A model generated the notes under the pieces. The model ran no database searches, was not told the origin of the DNA, and was given only the letters and a program-made list of their open reading frames with translations. From Acididesulfobacillus acetoxydans (GTDB taxonomy: Bacteria > Bacillota > Desulfitobacteriia > Desulfitobacteriales > Desulfitobacteriaceae), in assembly GCF_902729405.1 (NCBI RefSeq), contig NZ_LR746496.1, positions 2,976,001 to 3,040,000 of the forward strand: a DNA stretch of 64,000 bases, written 5' to 3'. Position 1 is the first letter of the stretch, and each line of letters opens with the position of its first letter. The translations under genes were made by a program, and so were the position numbers. Below, one piece after another: positions 49,942-57,169 of this stretch.

Positions 49942-51861
49942 TCAGCGGGCCTTCAGCCGGACCAGGTCGTGCAGGGAGCCGCGGGGGGTTCTCGCCTGAC
50001 CCAGGAGACGATCCGCGGCCGCCAAAATCCCCTTGACAGACAATCCCCGGCTCTGCTGCAAGACCGCAATGGGACCCTGGTCCACGAAATCTTCGTACCC
50101 CAATCGTTCCACCCGCACATCCGTGACCCCGCGGTCAGCCAGGACCTCAAGCACGGCGCTCCCCATCCCCCCATCCAGAATGTGGTCTTCCACTGTGATC
50201 AGGCGTTTTGTCTGACGGGCATAGTGTATGATCAGTTCCTCATCCAGGGGGCGGAGGAAACGCAGGTTGATCACCGCCGCCTCCCAGCCGCGCTGGCGCA
50301 GTTCCTGAGCCGCAGCCAGACAGGTATAGACCAGGGGCCCGGCGCTGATAAGAGTGAGGTCTTTTCCTTCGCGCAAGACTTCGCCTTTTCCGTAAGGAAT
50401 CTCCCGCAATTCCGGCTCCAGAGCGACTCCCTGGCCGGCCGACCTGGGATAACGCAGAGCCACAGGCCCATCGAGCCTGAAGGCGGTAAAGAGCATATGC
50501 CTGAGTTCGTTTTCATCTTTCGCAGCCATGAAGGTCAGGTTGGGAATAACGCGCAAAAAAGAGATATCAAAGACTCCGTGATGGGTGGGACCGTCATCCC
50601 CGACCACACCCGCCCGGTCAATGGCCAGGACGACGGGGGCCTTCTGCAGGCAGACATCGTGCAACACCTGGTCATAGGCCCTTTGGTAAAACGTGGAATA
50701 GATGGCCACAACAGGCTTTAACCCGCCGAAGGCCAATCCCGCCGCAAACGTAACCGCGTGTTGTTCCGCGATCCCGACGTCGAAGAAACGTTGGGGAAAT
50801 TCCCGCGCAAATTGATTCAGCCCGGTACCACCGGGCATAGCGGCCGTAATGGCCACGATCTTCTCATCTTCCCGGGCCAAGGCGCAAAGTGTTTCCCCAA
50901 AAACCTGGGTGTAGGTTGGCGGAGTTATCCCTTTGAAAACCTCTCCCGTTTCCCGGTCGAACGGCCCGACCCCGTGGAAAACATCCGGATTCTGTTCGGC
51001 CGGTAAGTAACCTTTCCCTTTCCGCGTCAGAACATGCACCAAGACGGGACCCTTCTTCTGCTTGGCCTGTTCAAATACCTGTTCCAGCAGGCCCAGATTG
51101 TGACCGTCTATCGGCCCCAGATAAGTGAAGCCCAGCTCTTCAAACCAGAGGCCGGGCACGAGCAAATACTTGAGCCCATCCTTGGCCTTTTCCGCCGCTT
51201 TCGCCACTTTGTTGCCGATGCGGGGAATGCGTTTGAGCAGATACTCCACGTCCGCCTTGCGCTTGTCATACCGTGGATCTGTACGCAGGCGGTTGAGGTA
51301 GGAGGAGATTGCCCCTACATTCGGCGCTATCGACATTTCGTTGTCATTCAAGACCACGATCAGGTTCATCTCTGTTTGGCCGGCATAATTCAGAGCCTCA
51401 TAGGCCATCCCCCCGGTCATCGCTCCGTCGCCGATCACCGCCACCACATGGTATTTTTCGTGCAGGAGATCCCGCGCCTGGGCAAAACCCACGGCGGCGG
51501 AGATGGAAGTGCTGGAATGACCGGTGCCAAAAAAATCATATTCGCTTTCCGAGCGTTTAGGAAATCCGGACAGGCCGTTGAACTGGCGCAGGGTTTTAAA
51601 AGCGGCCAACCGTCCCGTGAGCAGCTTATGGACGTAGGTTTGGTGCCCCACATCCCAGACAATTTTGTCCTTCGGAGTGACGAAGGCGCGGTGCAGGGCC
51701 AAAGTGAGTTCGACGACTCCCAAATTCGGCGCCAAATGACCGCCGTTCACGGAGACTACGGAAATCATCTGTCTGCGGATCTCCTCTGCCAGTTCGGCCA
51801 GTTGTACCGAATCCAGGGAACGTAAATCGCTTGGCTCATGAATGCTTTCGAGCAGGCCCAT
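49942..51861 (-). CDS. dxs: 1-deoxy-D-xylulose-5-phosphate synthase
   Basis: First enzyme of the MEP isoprenoid pathway, condensing pyruvate and glyceraldehyde 3-phosphate. [20 protein letters not shown] and [20 protein letters not shown] are at the N-terminus, [20 protein letters not shown] is the TPP motif (GDG), and [20 protein letters not shown] with the catalytic Glu and [20 protein letters not shown] are in the central domain. The transketolase C-domain ends the protein. 639 residues, normal. GGAGG is 9 nt before the ATG. It overlaps the DUF21-like gene by 26 bp; ispA lies further upstream in the same direction. Confidence 0.97.
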   Translation of the reverse strand: MGLLESIHEPSDLRSLDSVQLAELAEEIRRQMISVVSVNGGHLAPNLGVVELTLALHRAFVTPKDKIVWDVGHQTYVHKLLTGRLAAFKTLRQFNGLSGFPKRSESEYDFFGTGHSSTSISAAVGFAQARDLLHEKYHVVAVIGDGAMTGGMAYEALNYAGQTEMNLIVVLNDNEMSIAPNVGAISSYLNRLRTDPRYDKRKADVEYLLKRIPRIGNKVAKAAEKAKDGLKYLLVPGLWFEELGFTYLGPIDGHNLGLLEQVFEQAKQKKGPVLVHVLTRKGKGYLPAEQNPDVFHGVGPFDRETGEVFKGITPPTYTQVFGETLCALAREDEKIVAITAAMPGGTGLNQFAREFPQRFFDVGIAEQHAVTFAAGLAFGGLKPVVAIYSTFYQRAYDQVLHDVCLQKAPVVLAIDRAGVVGDDGPTHHGVFDISFLRVIPNLTFMAAKDENELRHMLFTAFRLDGPVALRYPRSAGQGVALEPELREIPYGKGEVLREGKDLTLISAGPLVYTCLAAAQELRQRGWEAAVINLRFLRPLDEELIIHYARQTKRLITVEDHILDGGMGSAVLEVLADRGVTDVRVERLGYEDFVDQGPIAVLQQSRGLSVKGILAAADRLLGQARTPRGSLHDLVRLKAR

Positions 51862-52447
51862 GCTTTTTTCCTCCTCGTTTTTTTCCGTCTGTGATCTTCC
51901 AGCCCGTAAACTTTTCGATCGTCGCCAAGATCCCTCCCACGGTTCCGATGATCATGTTGGCCTCGTCAATGGCAAAGGACTTGCCTACCGCTTTACTCGT
52001 CACCATAACGGAGGCGATCAAAGCCAACATTCCGGTATTGAGCCAGATTTCGCCCGGGCTCAGCTCGGGATGACTGCGCACCAGACTTATGATAATACTG
52101 GCCCCCATCGCCCCAGCCAAGGTGCCGGTCACGTCCCCCACGATATCGTTAGCAAAATTGGCTACCATGTCGGCATGGCGAACCAGCGTAACCGCTTGTT
52201 TTCCTCCGTGGACCTTGTTCGCCGCCCGGGCGTGATGCGGGGGCTCCGTGGCCGCCGTGGCCGCGATGCCGATAATATCGAAGAGCACGTGAACCAGAAT
52301 TACCACCAGCAGAAAGACCCAGGCTATAACCAGAGAAGTGTGCCGCAAAAGCACCTCGGAGCCGCCGGCCACGACAGAGGCGATCAGAAAACTCACGACG
52401 AAGACCAGAAAAAGATGCTTAAGCTTCGGCCTTTTCCGACTCGACAA
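51836..52447 (-). CDS. DUF21/CNNM-like integral membrane protein
   Basis: A 203-residue membrane protein with about four hydrophobic segments ([72 protein letters not shown]) and the cytoplasmic [19 protein letters not shown] loop seen in DUF21-type (CorB/CNNM-like) proteins. The C-terminus is Lys/Gly-rich. It lacks the CBS pair of full CorC/CNNM transporters. Ion transport is only a family-level guess. It overlaps dxs and is probably the first gene of that transcript. Confidence 0.65.
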   Translation of the reverse strand: MSSRKRPKLKHLFLVFVVSFLIASVVAGGSEVLLRHTSLVIAWVFLLVVILVHVLFDIIGIAATAATEPPHHARAANKVHGGKQAVTLVRHADMVANFANDIVGDVTGTLAGAMGASIIISLVRSHPELSPGEIWLNTGMLALIASVMVTSKAVGKSFAIDEANMIIGTVGGILATIEKFTGWKITDGKKRGGKKHGPARKHS

Positions 52448-52911
52448 ACGCGAGACCTCCCAGTTCAGACATCCGAAGTCAGATGCCGGAGGTCAGAATG
52501 GACATCCGGGCAGCCCTTCCAAAAATAATTTCTTCGGAGTCCTATTTCTTCAGCCATCTCCGGAACCTAGATGCCGGAGTTCGGAACGGGCCGCTCTCAC
52601 GACCTTTCCGGGCAGAAATTATTGCAAACAAAATCCTGTCTCGATCCAGTAGTGAGACTCCCACTTTTACAAGCAGGAGCGGTTCCCTGCACTCTGCTTC
52701 GCTGAAGGTTGACTCCAGCCTTCAGCGCGATAGCGTTCGTCAAAGGCTGAGCGCTTTCGGCGAAAGTGTCCACTAAACAATTTGGTCACCGAAGTCATCC
52801 TCAGCGCACAAGCGTTCCTTAGAAAGCTTGCGGTTCGGCGATAGTGTCCACAGGACACTATCGTGCTGTTCAACTTAAGCCAAACGAGTTCACTGAAGCC
52901 TTATCCTTGGC
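52448..52911. other. Intergenic region with repeats and hairpins
   Basis: A 464-bp region without a supported gene. Its left part (52460-52590) carries scattered degenerate copies of a CCGGAGGTCAGA-like motif also found at 12.8 kb. Its right part (52649-52863) contains a series of hairpins described separately. Confidence 0.6.
52649..52863 (-). repeat. Multi-hairpin element ending in an IS200/IS605-like terminal hairpin
   Basis: Read on the minus strand, this ~215-bp segment contains an 11-bp perfect hairpin CGATAGTGTCC/GGACACTATCG with a 3-nt loop (52839-52863), CTTTC/GAAAG (~52751-52763), a 9-bp perfect hairpin CGCTGAAGG/CCTTCAGCG with a 10-nt loop (52700-52727), and CTCCTGCTTG/AAAGTGGGAG (52659-52678). 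It ends in GTCTCAC. The last hairpin and heptamer recur at 43.75 and 57.12 kb. It may be a MITE, an IS605-end relic or a structured RNA; there is no transposase. Confidence 0.5.
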
Positions 52912-53346
52912 TCAGACGATGGTTCCTATGATGACCCCCACCAAAGCACCCCCGAAGACTTCTAAAGGAGAGTGGCCGATAAGTTCTCTCAGCCTCTCCT
53001 GAGAAGGATCCGAACCTTGATACAGGCGTTCGACCAACTGGTTGATCACCTCGGCTTGCTTTCCCGCCGCCCTTCTCACCCCGGCCGCATCATACATGAC
53101 GATCATGGCAAAAACCGCCGCCACGGCAAAAATGGGGGAATTCCAACCGTAGTATTTACCGATTCCGAAAGCCAAGGCGGTCACCGTCGCGGAATGCGAA
53201 CTGGGGAAGCCGCCGGAACTAAAGAGTAATTGCAAATCCAACTTTCCGTGCAAAAACAGATGAAGGAAAACCTTCAGCACCTGGGCCGCAAACCAGGCCA
53301 ACAAAGCGGAAAACAAAATCGTATTCGTGAAGATTCCTGGAAACAT
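52912..53346 (-). CDS. Divergent PAP2-family membrane protein (DUF212, YuiD-like)
   Basis: A 144-residue membrane protein with the DUF212 signature: LAWFAAQVLKVFLHLFLHGK, then SSGGFPSSHSATVTALAFGI (the PSSHSA phosphatase-type motif), FAMIVMYDAAGVRRAAGKQA and GHSPLEVFGGALVGVIIGTI. The reaction is not established; the motif resembles lipid phosphate phosphatases. The ATG at 53346 is 12 nt from AAGGAG, a bit far, but the extension to 53415 runs into ispA. It starts 17 bp after ispA, so isoprenoid diphosphate processing is a tempting but unproven link. Confidence 0.85.
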   Translation of the reverse strand: MFPGIFTNTILFSALLAWFAAQVLKVFLHLFLHGKLDLQLLFSSGGFPSSHSATVTALAFGIGKYYGWNSPIFAVAAVFAMIVMYDAAGVRRAAGKQAEVINQLVERLYQGSDPSQERLRELIGHSPLEVFGGALVGVIIGTIV

Positions 53347-53362
53347 AGTGTTTATCCACTCC

Positions 53363-54241
53363 TTAGCGCCTGCGTTCTGCAATAAAATCGGCCAGGTCCC
53401 GCAAAAACTCCCCACGTTGTCCGAATAAGCGGAGAGACGCCTTCGCTTGGTCCACCTGGCTTTGGAGGTGTGCTCTGGCCCCGGCTAAACCCAAGAGCGA
53501 GGGATAGGTAGCCTTGCCTCTTTTCTGATCGCTGCCGACCGGTTTGCCTAAGATCTCACTCTCTCCCTCCACATCCAAAATGTCATCTTTAATCTGAAAA
53601 GCCAACCCCAGGGCCCCGGCATACTCAGTTAAAGCCGCCAGGCGCAATTCGTCCGAGCCCGCCAGAATCCCGCCCAAACGGGCCGAAACCATGAGCATAG
53701 CCCCTGTTTTGTGCCTGTGAATGCGTTCGATCTCCGCCAAGGAGAGGCTCGTCCCTTCCCCTTCCAGGTCAAGTACCTGCCCATAGACCATGCCCCGCGG
53801 ACCGGCTGCCTCCGCTACTTCACGCAGCACGCGAACCTGCAGTTCAGGGGCGACGTCCGCCGGCAGAGACAGCAGCTCAAAGGCATAAGTCAGAAGGGCG
53901 TCCCCGGCCAAGATGGCAGTGCCCTCACCAAAAACCTTATGATTGCTCAGGCGTCCGCGCCTGTAGTCATCATCATCCATCGCCGGCAAATCGTCATGAA
54001 TTAAAGAATAAGTGTGAATGAGTTCAAGCGCGGCGGCTGAGGGTAAAACCTTTTTGGGGTCTCCCCCGTTCATTTCGGCCGCAGCCAGGGCCAGAACCGG
54101 CCGGATGCGTTTTCCGCCTCCGGCAAGCGAATACCGCATACTCTCTGCGAGTACATTCTTTTGCCAGGGCAAAGTGTTGAGAAAATCCTCAATTAAAGTC
54201 GCATATCTCTGCAATTCCTCTTTGAACACTTGCGCCCTCAT
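53363..54241 (-). CDS. ispA: Polyprenyl (farnesyl/geranylgeranyl-type) diphosphate synthase
   Basis: Short-chain trans-prenyltransferase making farnesyl (or geranylgeranyl) diphosphate. SLAGGGKRIRPVLALAAAEM, the first Asp-rich motif LIHDDLPAMDDDDYRRG, HKTGAMLMVSARLGGILAGS and the second Asp-rich motif FQIKDDILDVEGES are present. The start ATG at 54241 overlaps the xseB stop (ATGA), giving 292 residues; longer frames run into xseB. xseA-xseB-ispA-dxs is a widely conserved order. Confidence 0.95.
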   Translation of the reverse strand: MRAQVFKEELQRYATLIEDFLNTLPWQKNVLAESMRYSLAGGGKRIRPVLALAAAEMNGGDPKKVLPSAAALELIHTYSLIHDDLPAMDDDDYRRGRLSNHKVFGEGTAILAGDALLTYAFELLSLPADVAPELQVRVLREVAEAAGPRGMVYGQVLDLEGEGTSLSLAEIERIHRHKTGAMLMVSARLGGILAGSDELRLAALTEYAGALGLAFQIKDDILDVEGESEILGKPVGSDQKRGKATYPSLLGLAGARAHLQSQVDQAKASLRLFGQRGEFLRDLADFIAERRR

Positions 54242-54555
54242 CCTTCCGACGGGAAATTGACTGTCTTGATTTGTAATTTCCCATCCTCTTCCACCAGGAT
54301 TCGCATCTCCTGTTCGGCCTGATCGAGCAAACGCGAACAATGCCGGACAAGCCCCACGCCCTCTTTAAATAAGGCCAAGGCGGTCTCTAAAGGGACCTCC
54401 CGCTGTTCCAAGGCTTTCACGACCCTCTCCAGGTTTTCGACCCCGGCTTCGAAGCTGAGTTCCGGCCCTTCCCCGGCCTGATGTGTTCCGGGCTTCTCTT
54501 TAACTCTTTCCTCCGGTTCTCCTGTAGTTTCCGCCCACAGCCCGTCTTCCGTCAT
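54238..54555 (-). CDS. xseB: Exodeoxyribonuclease VII small subunit
   Basis: Several XseB chains bind one XseA to form exonuclease VII. The core SFEAGVENLERVVKALEQRE, VPLETALALFKEGVGLVRHC and SRLLDQAEQEMRILVEED match the family. At 105 residues it is longer than usual because of ~30 charged N-terminal residues (TGEPEERVKEKPGTHQAGEG). GGAGTAGGGG precedes the ATG. A 176-bp gap without a recognisable feature separates it from xseA, unusual as the two are often adjacent. Confidence 0.92.
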   Translation of the reverse strand: MTEDGLWAETTGEPEERVKEKPGTHQAGEGPELSFEAGVENLERVVKALEQREVPLETALALFKEGVGLVRHCSRLLDQAEQEMRILVEEDGKLQIKTVNFPSEG

Positions 54556-54731
54556 TAACCCCTACTCCTTATTCTGCTGACTTCAGCCCGCCCGCCTGCT
54601 CCGAACAAACTCCCATAAGGTCCCGGCCGTTTGGGTCAACAAGCGGCCCGGCCGTACATGAATCCCTCACCGCACCGCTTAAGTACTCTTTGACAGTTGG
54701 CGGCAGGCAATACGCTCGCTGTTGCCGTCCG

Positions 54732-55952
54732 CTACGACACCGAGGTGCCCCCGATGTCTTTCGTCAAGACCCGGCATTGTAAGGAACCGGACGCCAGGCG
54801 AACTCGGAGTACGTCTTCGCAGTCTACCTCCTCGGCCGAGCGTACGAGCCTGCCATCTTCTCCGTAAGTCAGGGAATACCCCCTGTTTAATATAGCCAAA
54901 GGGCTCAATAAATCCAACCTTGTCCCCAATATTTGTAGTATACCATTTTTATCCGTAATAAATCTAGCCATGTTCTCAGACAGGGCTTCGAAAAGGGTAT
55001 CCAGTTCTTGCCGGCTCCTTTCGCTGCGCCAAAAGGGATCCTTCAGGGGTGCTTTTAGGGCAAAATACTCCAGTTCCCGGCGTTTCCAGGCCAATTGTGC
55101 TTTCATGTTCTTCAGCAAAGCCGCAAGTGCAGAGCCGATTCGATTCTTTAGGTCGGCCAGCAGGGGTACCGCCAGCTCGGCCGCGGCAGATGGTGTGGGA
55201 GCCCGTAGATCCGCCGCATAATCGGCAATCGTCACATCCGTTTCGTGCCCCACCGCCGAAATGACCGGGATGCGAGAAGCGGCAATCGCCCTCGCCACCT
55301 CTTCCGAATTGAAGGCCCAAAGCTCCTCCAGTGAACCTCCGCCCCGGCCGACAATAATAACGTCCAGCCCGCCATAGCGGTTCAGGCGCTCGATCGCCAG
55401 AGCCACTTCGCGCGGAGCCGTTTCACCCTGAACCGCGGCCGGGGCCAGAAGCCAGGACATTTTAGGATGGCGCCGGCGCCCGATATTGAGAATATCCCTG
55501 AGCGCCGCTCCGGAAGGGCTGGTCACGATCCCCAGGCGGCGCGGCAAAAGGGGCACCGCCTTCTTGCGCGCGGGGTCAAAAAGGCCCTCACGCCCCAGAC
55601 GTTCCTTCAATTGCTCAAAAGCCAGATACAGTTCCCCTATTCCGCTGGGCTGCATATCCGAAACATAGAGCTGGATATTGCCGTCCCGATCATAGAGTCT
55701 CAGGTCTCCCCGCACAACCACTTGCAGGCCGCTGCGCGGCTCGAAGCGCACCCGTTCGGCCCGGCTGCGAAACATCACGGCCCGCAGGCTGGAGTCTTCG
55801 TCTTTTAGGGTAAAATACCAATGTCCCGACGGCCGGTGGTTCTTATAATTGGAGATTTCCCCGCTCACCCAGCAATTGCGAAATTCGGCACGTTCCGACA
55901 GCGCCCGCCCTATTTCCGCCGTTAACTCACTCACTGACCAGATTTTCGGCAT
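54732..55952 (-). CDS. xseA: Exodeoxyribonuclease VII large subunit
   Basis: Catalytic subunit of exonuclease VII, which digests single-stranded DNA to oligonucleotides. The OB-fold N-terminus reads WVSGEISNYKNHRPSGHWYF and TLKDEDSSLRAVMF, and the catalytic domain includes LGIVTSPSGAALRDILNI, DVIIVGRGGGSLEELWAFNS and SAVGHETDVTIADYAADLRA with PTPSAAAE. 406 residues from the ATG at 55952 (AGGTG 5 nt upstream), about 40 shorter than many homologues, mainly in the C-terminal coiled coil. First gene of the xseA-xseB-ispA set. Confidence 0.95.
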   Translation of the reverse strand: MPKIWSVSELTAEIGRALSERAEFRNCWVSGEISNYKNHRPSGHWYFTLKDEDSSLRAVMFRSRAERVRFEPRSGLQVVVRGDLRLYDRDGNIQLYVSDMQPSGIGELYLAFEQLKERLGREGLFDPARKKAVPLLPRRLGIVTSPSGAALRDILNIGRRRHPKMSWLLAPAAVQGETAPREVALAIERLNRYGGLDVIIVGRGGGSLEELWAFNSEEVARAIAASRIPVISAVGHETDVTIADYAADLRAPTPSAAAELAVPLLADLKNRIGSALAALLKNMKAQLAWKRRELEYFALKAPLKDPFWRSERSRQELDTLFEALSENMARFITDKNGILQILGTRLDLLSPLAILNRGYSLTYGEDGRLVRSAEEVDCEDVLRVRLASGSLQCRVLTKDIGGTSVS

Positions 55953-56033
55953 ATTTTCACCTCTCACCCGTTTATAATAAGGTAAGAGGTGGTGAATTTC
56001 AACTCCCGAAGCGGTGAATCGATTGAATCGAAT

Positions 56034-56195
56034 TCATTTTTCAAAGGCTATGCCATCAATACATTTATCGTAAAGAAAACGTTTAATCACTTCATCCTTA
56101 TTACTTTCATAAAAATCGATGAGTAATGCCGTAAAATCTCTCTGATGCTCAATGGGAACAGATCCATGCCCCTCTAATTCCTTTCCCAGTGAACC
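56034..56195 (-). pseudogene. C-terminal gene fragment of unknown family in an AT-rich scar
   Basis: Minus-strand codons encode a protein-like sequence (GKELEGHGSVPIEHQRDFTA then LLIDFYESNKDEVIKRFLYD) ending at a TGA at 56034. An in-frame stop lies a few codons upstream of the stretch, and no start is present. It might be the tail of a Fic-type protein, but I am not sure. Base composition is lower in G+C than the surroundings. Confidence 0.35.
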
Positions 56196-56362
56196 TCCCC
56201 CAGCGACACTTCATGTTGTTGAGGCTGCTGACCCACATTTTACCACACTACTTTAGCCAACTCAATGCGTCAGGGTTTCGTCCCGTACATTTCGACCTCC
56301 GTTCTGGAAGCCCAAATCACTCGATAGATGCCAATCCTACTGACGTTTCCCTATGATGTTGA

Positions 56363-56528
56363 CAAATCCGAAAAGGCAGCTTATCAGCTTTGCTTGCCAT
56401 AATTATTGTGATAATTGCTTATGTCCGTAAAATAAGGCAGGAGGAGATTTTCCTTCGTCAAGAATTTGGTTTAGAGTATGAGCAATACATGAAAAATACC
56501 TCAGCATTGATACCTTGGATATATTAAT
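56363..56528 (+). pseudogene. 3' fragment of an isoprenylcysteine-methyltransferase-like gene
   Basis: Plus-strand codons give SALLAIIIVIIAYVRKIRQE followed by EIFLRQEFGLEYEQYMKNTS and LIPWIY before a TAA. This matches the C-terminus of ICMT/PEMT-type membrane methyltransferases (last helix, then R-I-x-x-EE, FGxEYxxY, and a terminal IP). A TGA immediately precedes it, and no N-terminal part or start is present, so it is a remnant. Confidence 0.6.
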
Positions 56529-56535
56529 ACTTTCT

Positions 56536-57000
56536 CTATTTGGCTCTCGAACCTTGAGCGAGCCGCTTCAGCAGGCCGGCAAACTCGCGGACCCTGTCTT
56601 CCCCGCAAGCTTCCTCTCCGTATCGGACCCGAATGTAGATCGCGCGCATATCCTTCAGAACACCTTTGTCAAAATGCTCCTCGCCCTTTTTCTCAATCTC
56701 AGAAGTCGTGTCTGAGTGTAAAAGGCTGATGTTTCTCTTGAGGGACAAGCTCAGAAAGCGTTCATAATAATGTCTTATGGTCTCAGCCCTGTTTCTTCCG
56801 GCAAACAGGCCAAACTTCCGGGGAAAGCGGGATGTCCTTTCTCTTAACGGCCGGAGAGATTCCCGGCTTTCCCTATACCCCTCGCTTTCCCGCCCCACAT
56901 CATGGAACCGCCGCAGCAGTCTGAATAAACCGTCTCCCGAAGTTTCGCAAGATCGAAGTTTGACATAGCTGAGAGGTCTGACAGGCACCCGCATCATCAA
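56536..57000 (-). pseudogene. Truncated DUF4129-type C-terminal domain
   Basis: The 154-residue frame resembles only the cytoplasmic C-terminal DUF4129 domain of transglutaminase-like membrane proteins: ETIRHYYERFLSLSLKRNIS, then HSDTTSEIEKKGEEHF and MRAIYIRVRYGEEACGEDRV. The usual membrane and transglutaminase parts are missing. Its first codons (MMMRVPVRPL) follow a poor ribosome site and a TAG a few codons upstream. It may be a broken gene or, less likely, a short independent protein. It diverges from the amidase gene. Confidence 0.45.
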
Positions 57001-57041
57001 CAGACTTTTTTCTTTACGCCGGCAAAAGTTCTAGAGATTTG

Positions 57042-57050
57042 TGATATAAT
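57042..57050 (+). promoter_or_regulatory. Extended -10 promoter of the amidase gene
   Basis: TGATATAAT is a perfect extended -10 element (TGnTATAAT). The predicted transcript would start near 57057 with a ~110-nt leader that contains the IS605-like hairpin. No clear -35 is visible. Confidence 0.6.
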
Positions 57051-57103
57051 CGACACAAATTAGGATAAAATTTGCCAATTCGGCCGCGAATTTCCCCGCG
57101 ACC

Positions 57104-57142
57104 CACTCTCACTTGTAGAGGTGGGAGTCTCACGGTTGGATG
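57104..57142 (+). repeat. IS200/IS605-like terminal hairpin in the amidase leader
   Basis: An imperfect hairpin (ACTCTCACTT/AGGTGGGAGT with a GTAG loop) is followed by GTCTCACGGTTGGATGA, the same 17 bp as at 43759-43775. A 6-bp dyad AATTCG/CGAATT lies just upstream (57078-57093). The repeat ends about 28 nt before the amidase start codon. Confidence 0.6.
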
Positions 57143-57169
57143 AGGAGAGAGAAAGAGAGGGATAGAGGT

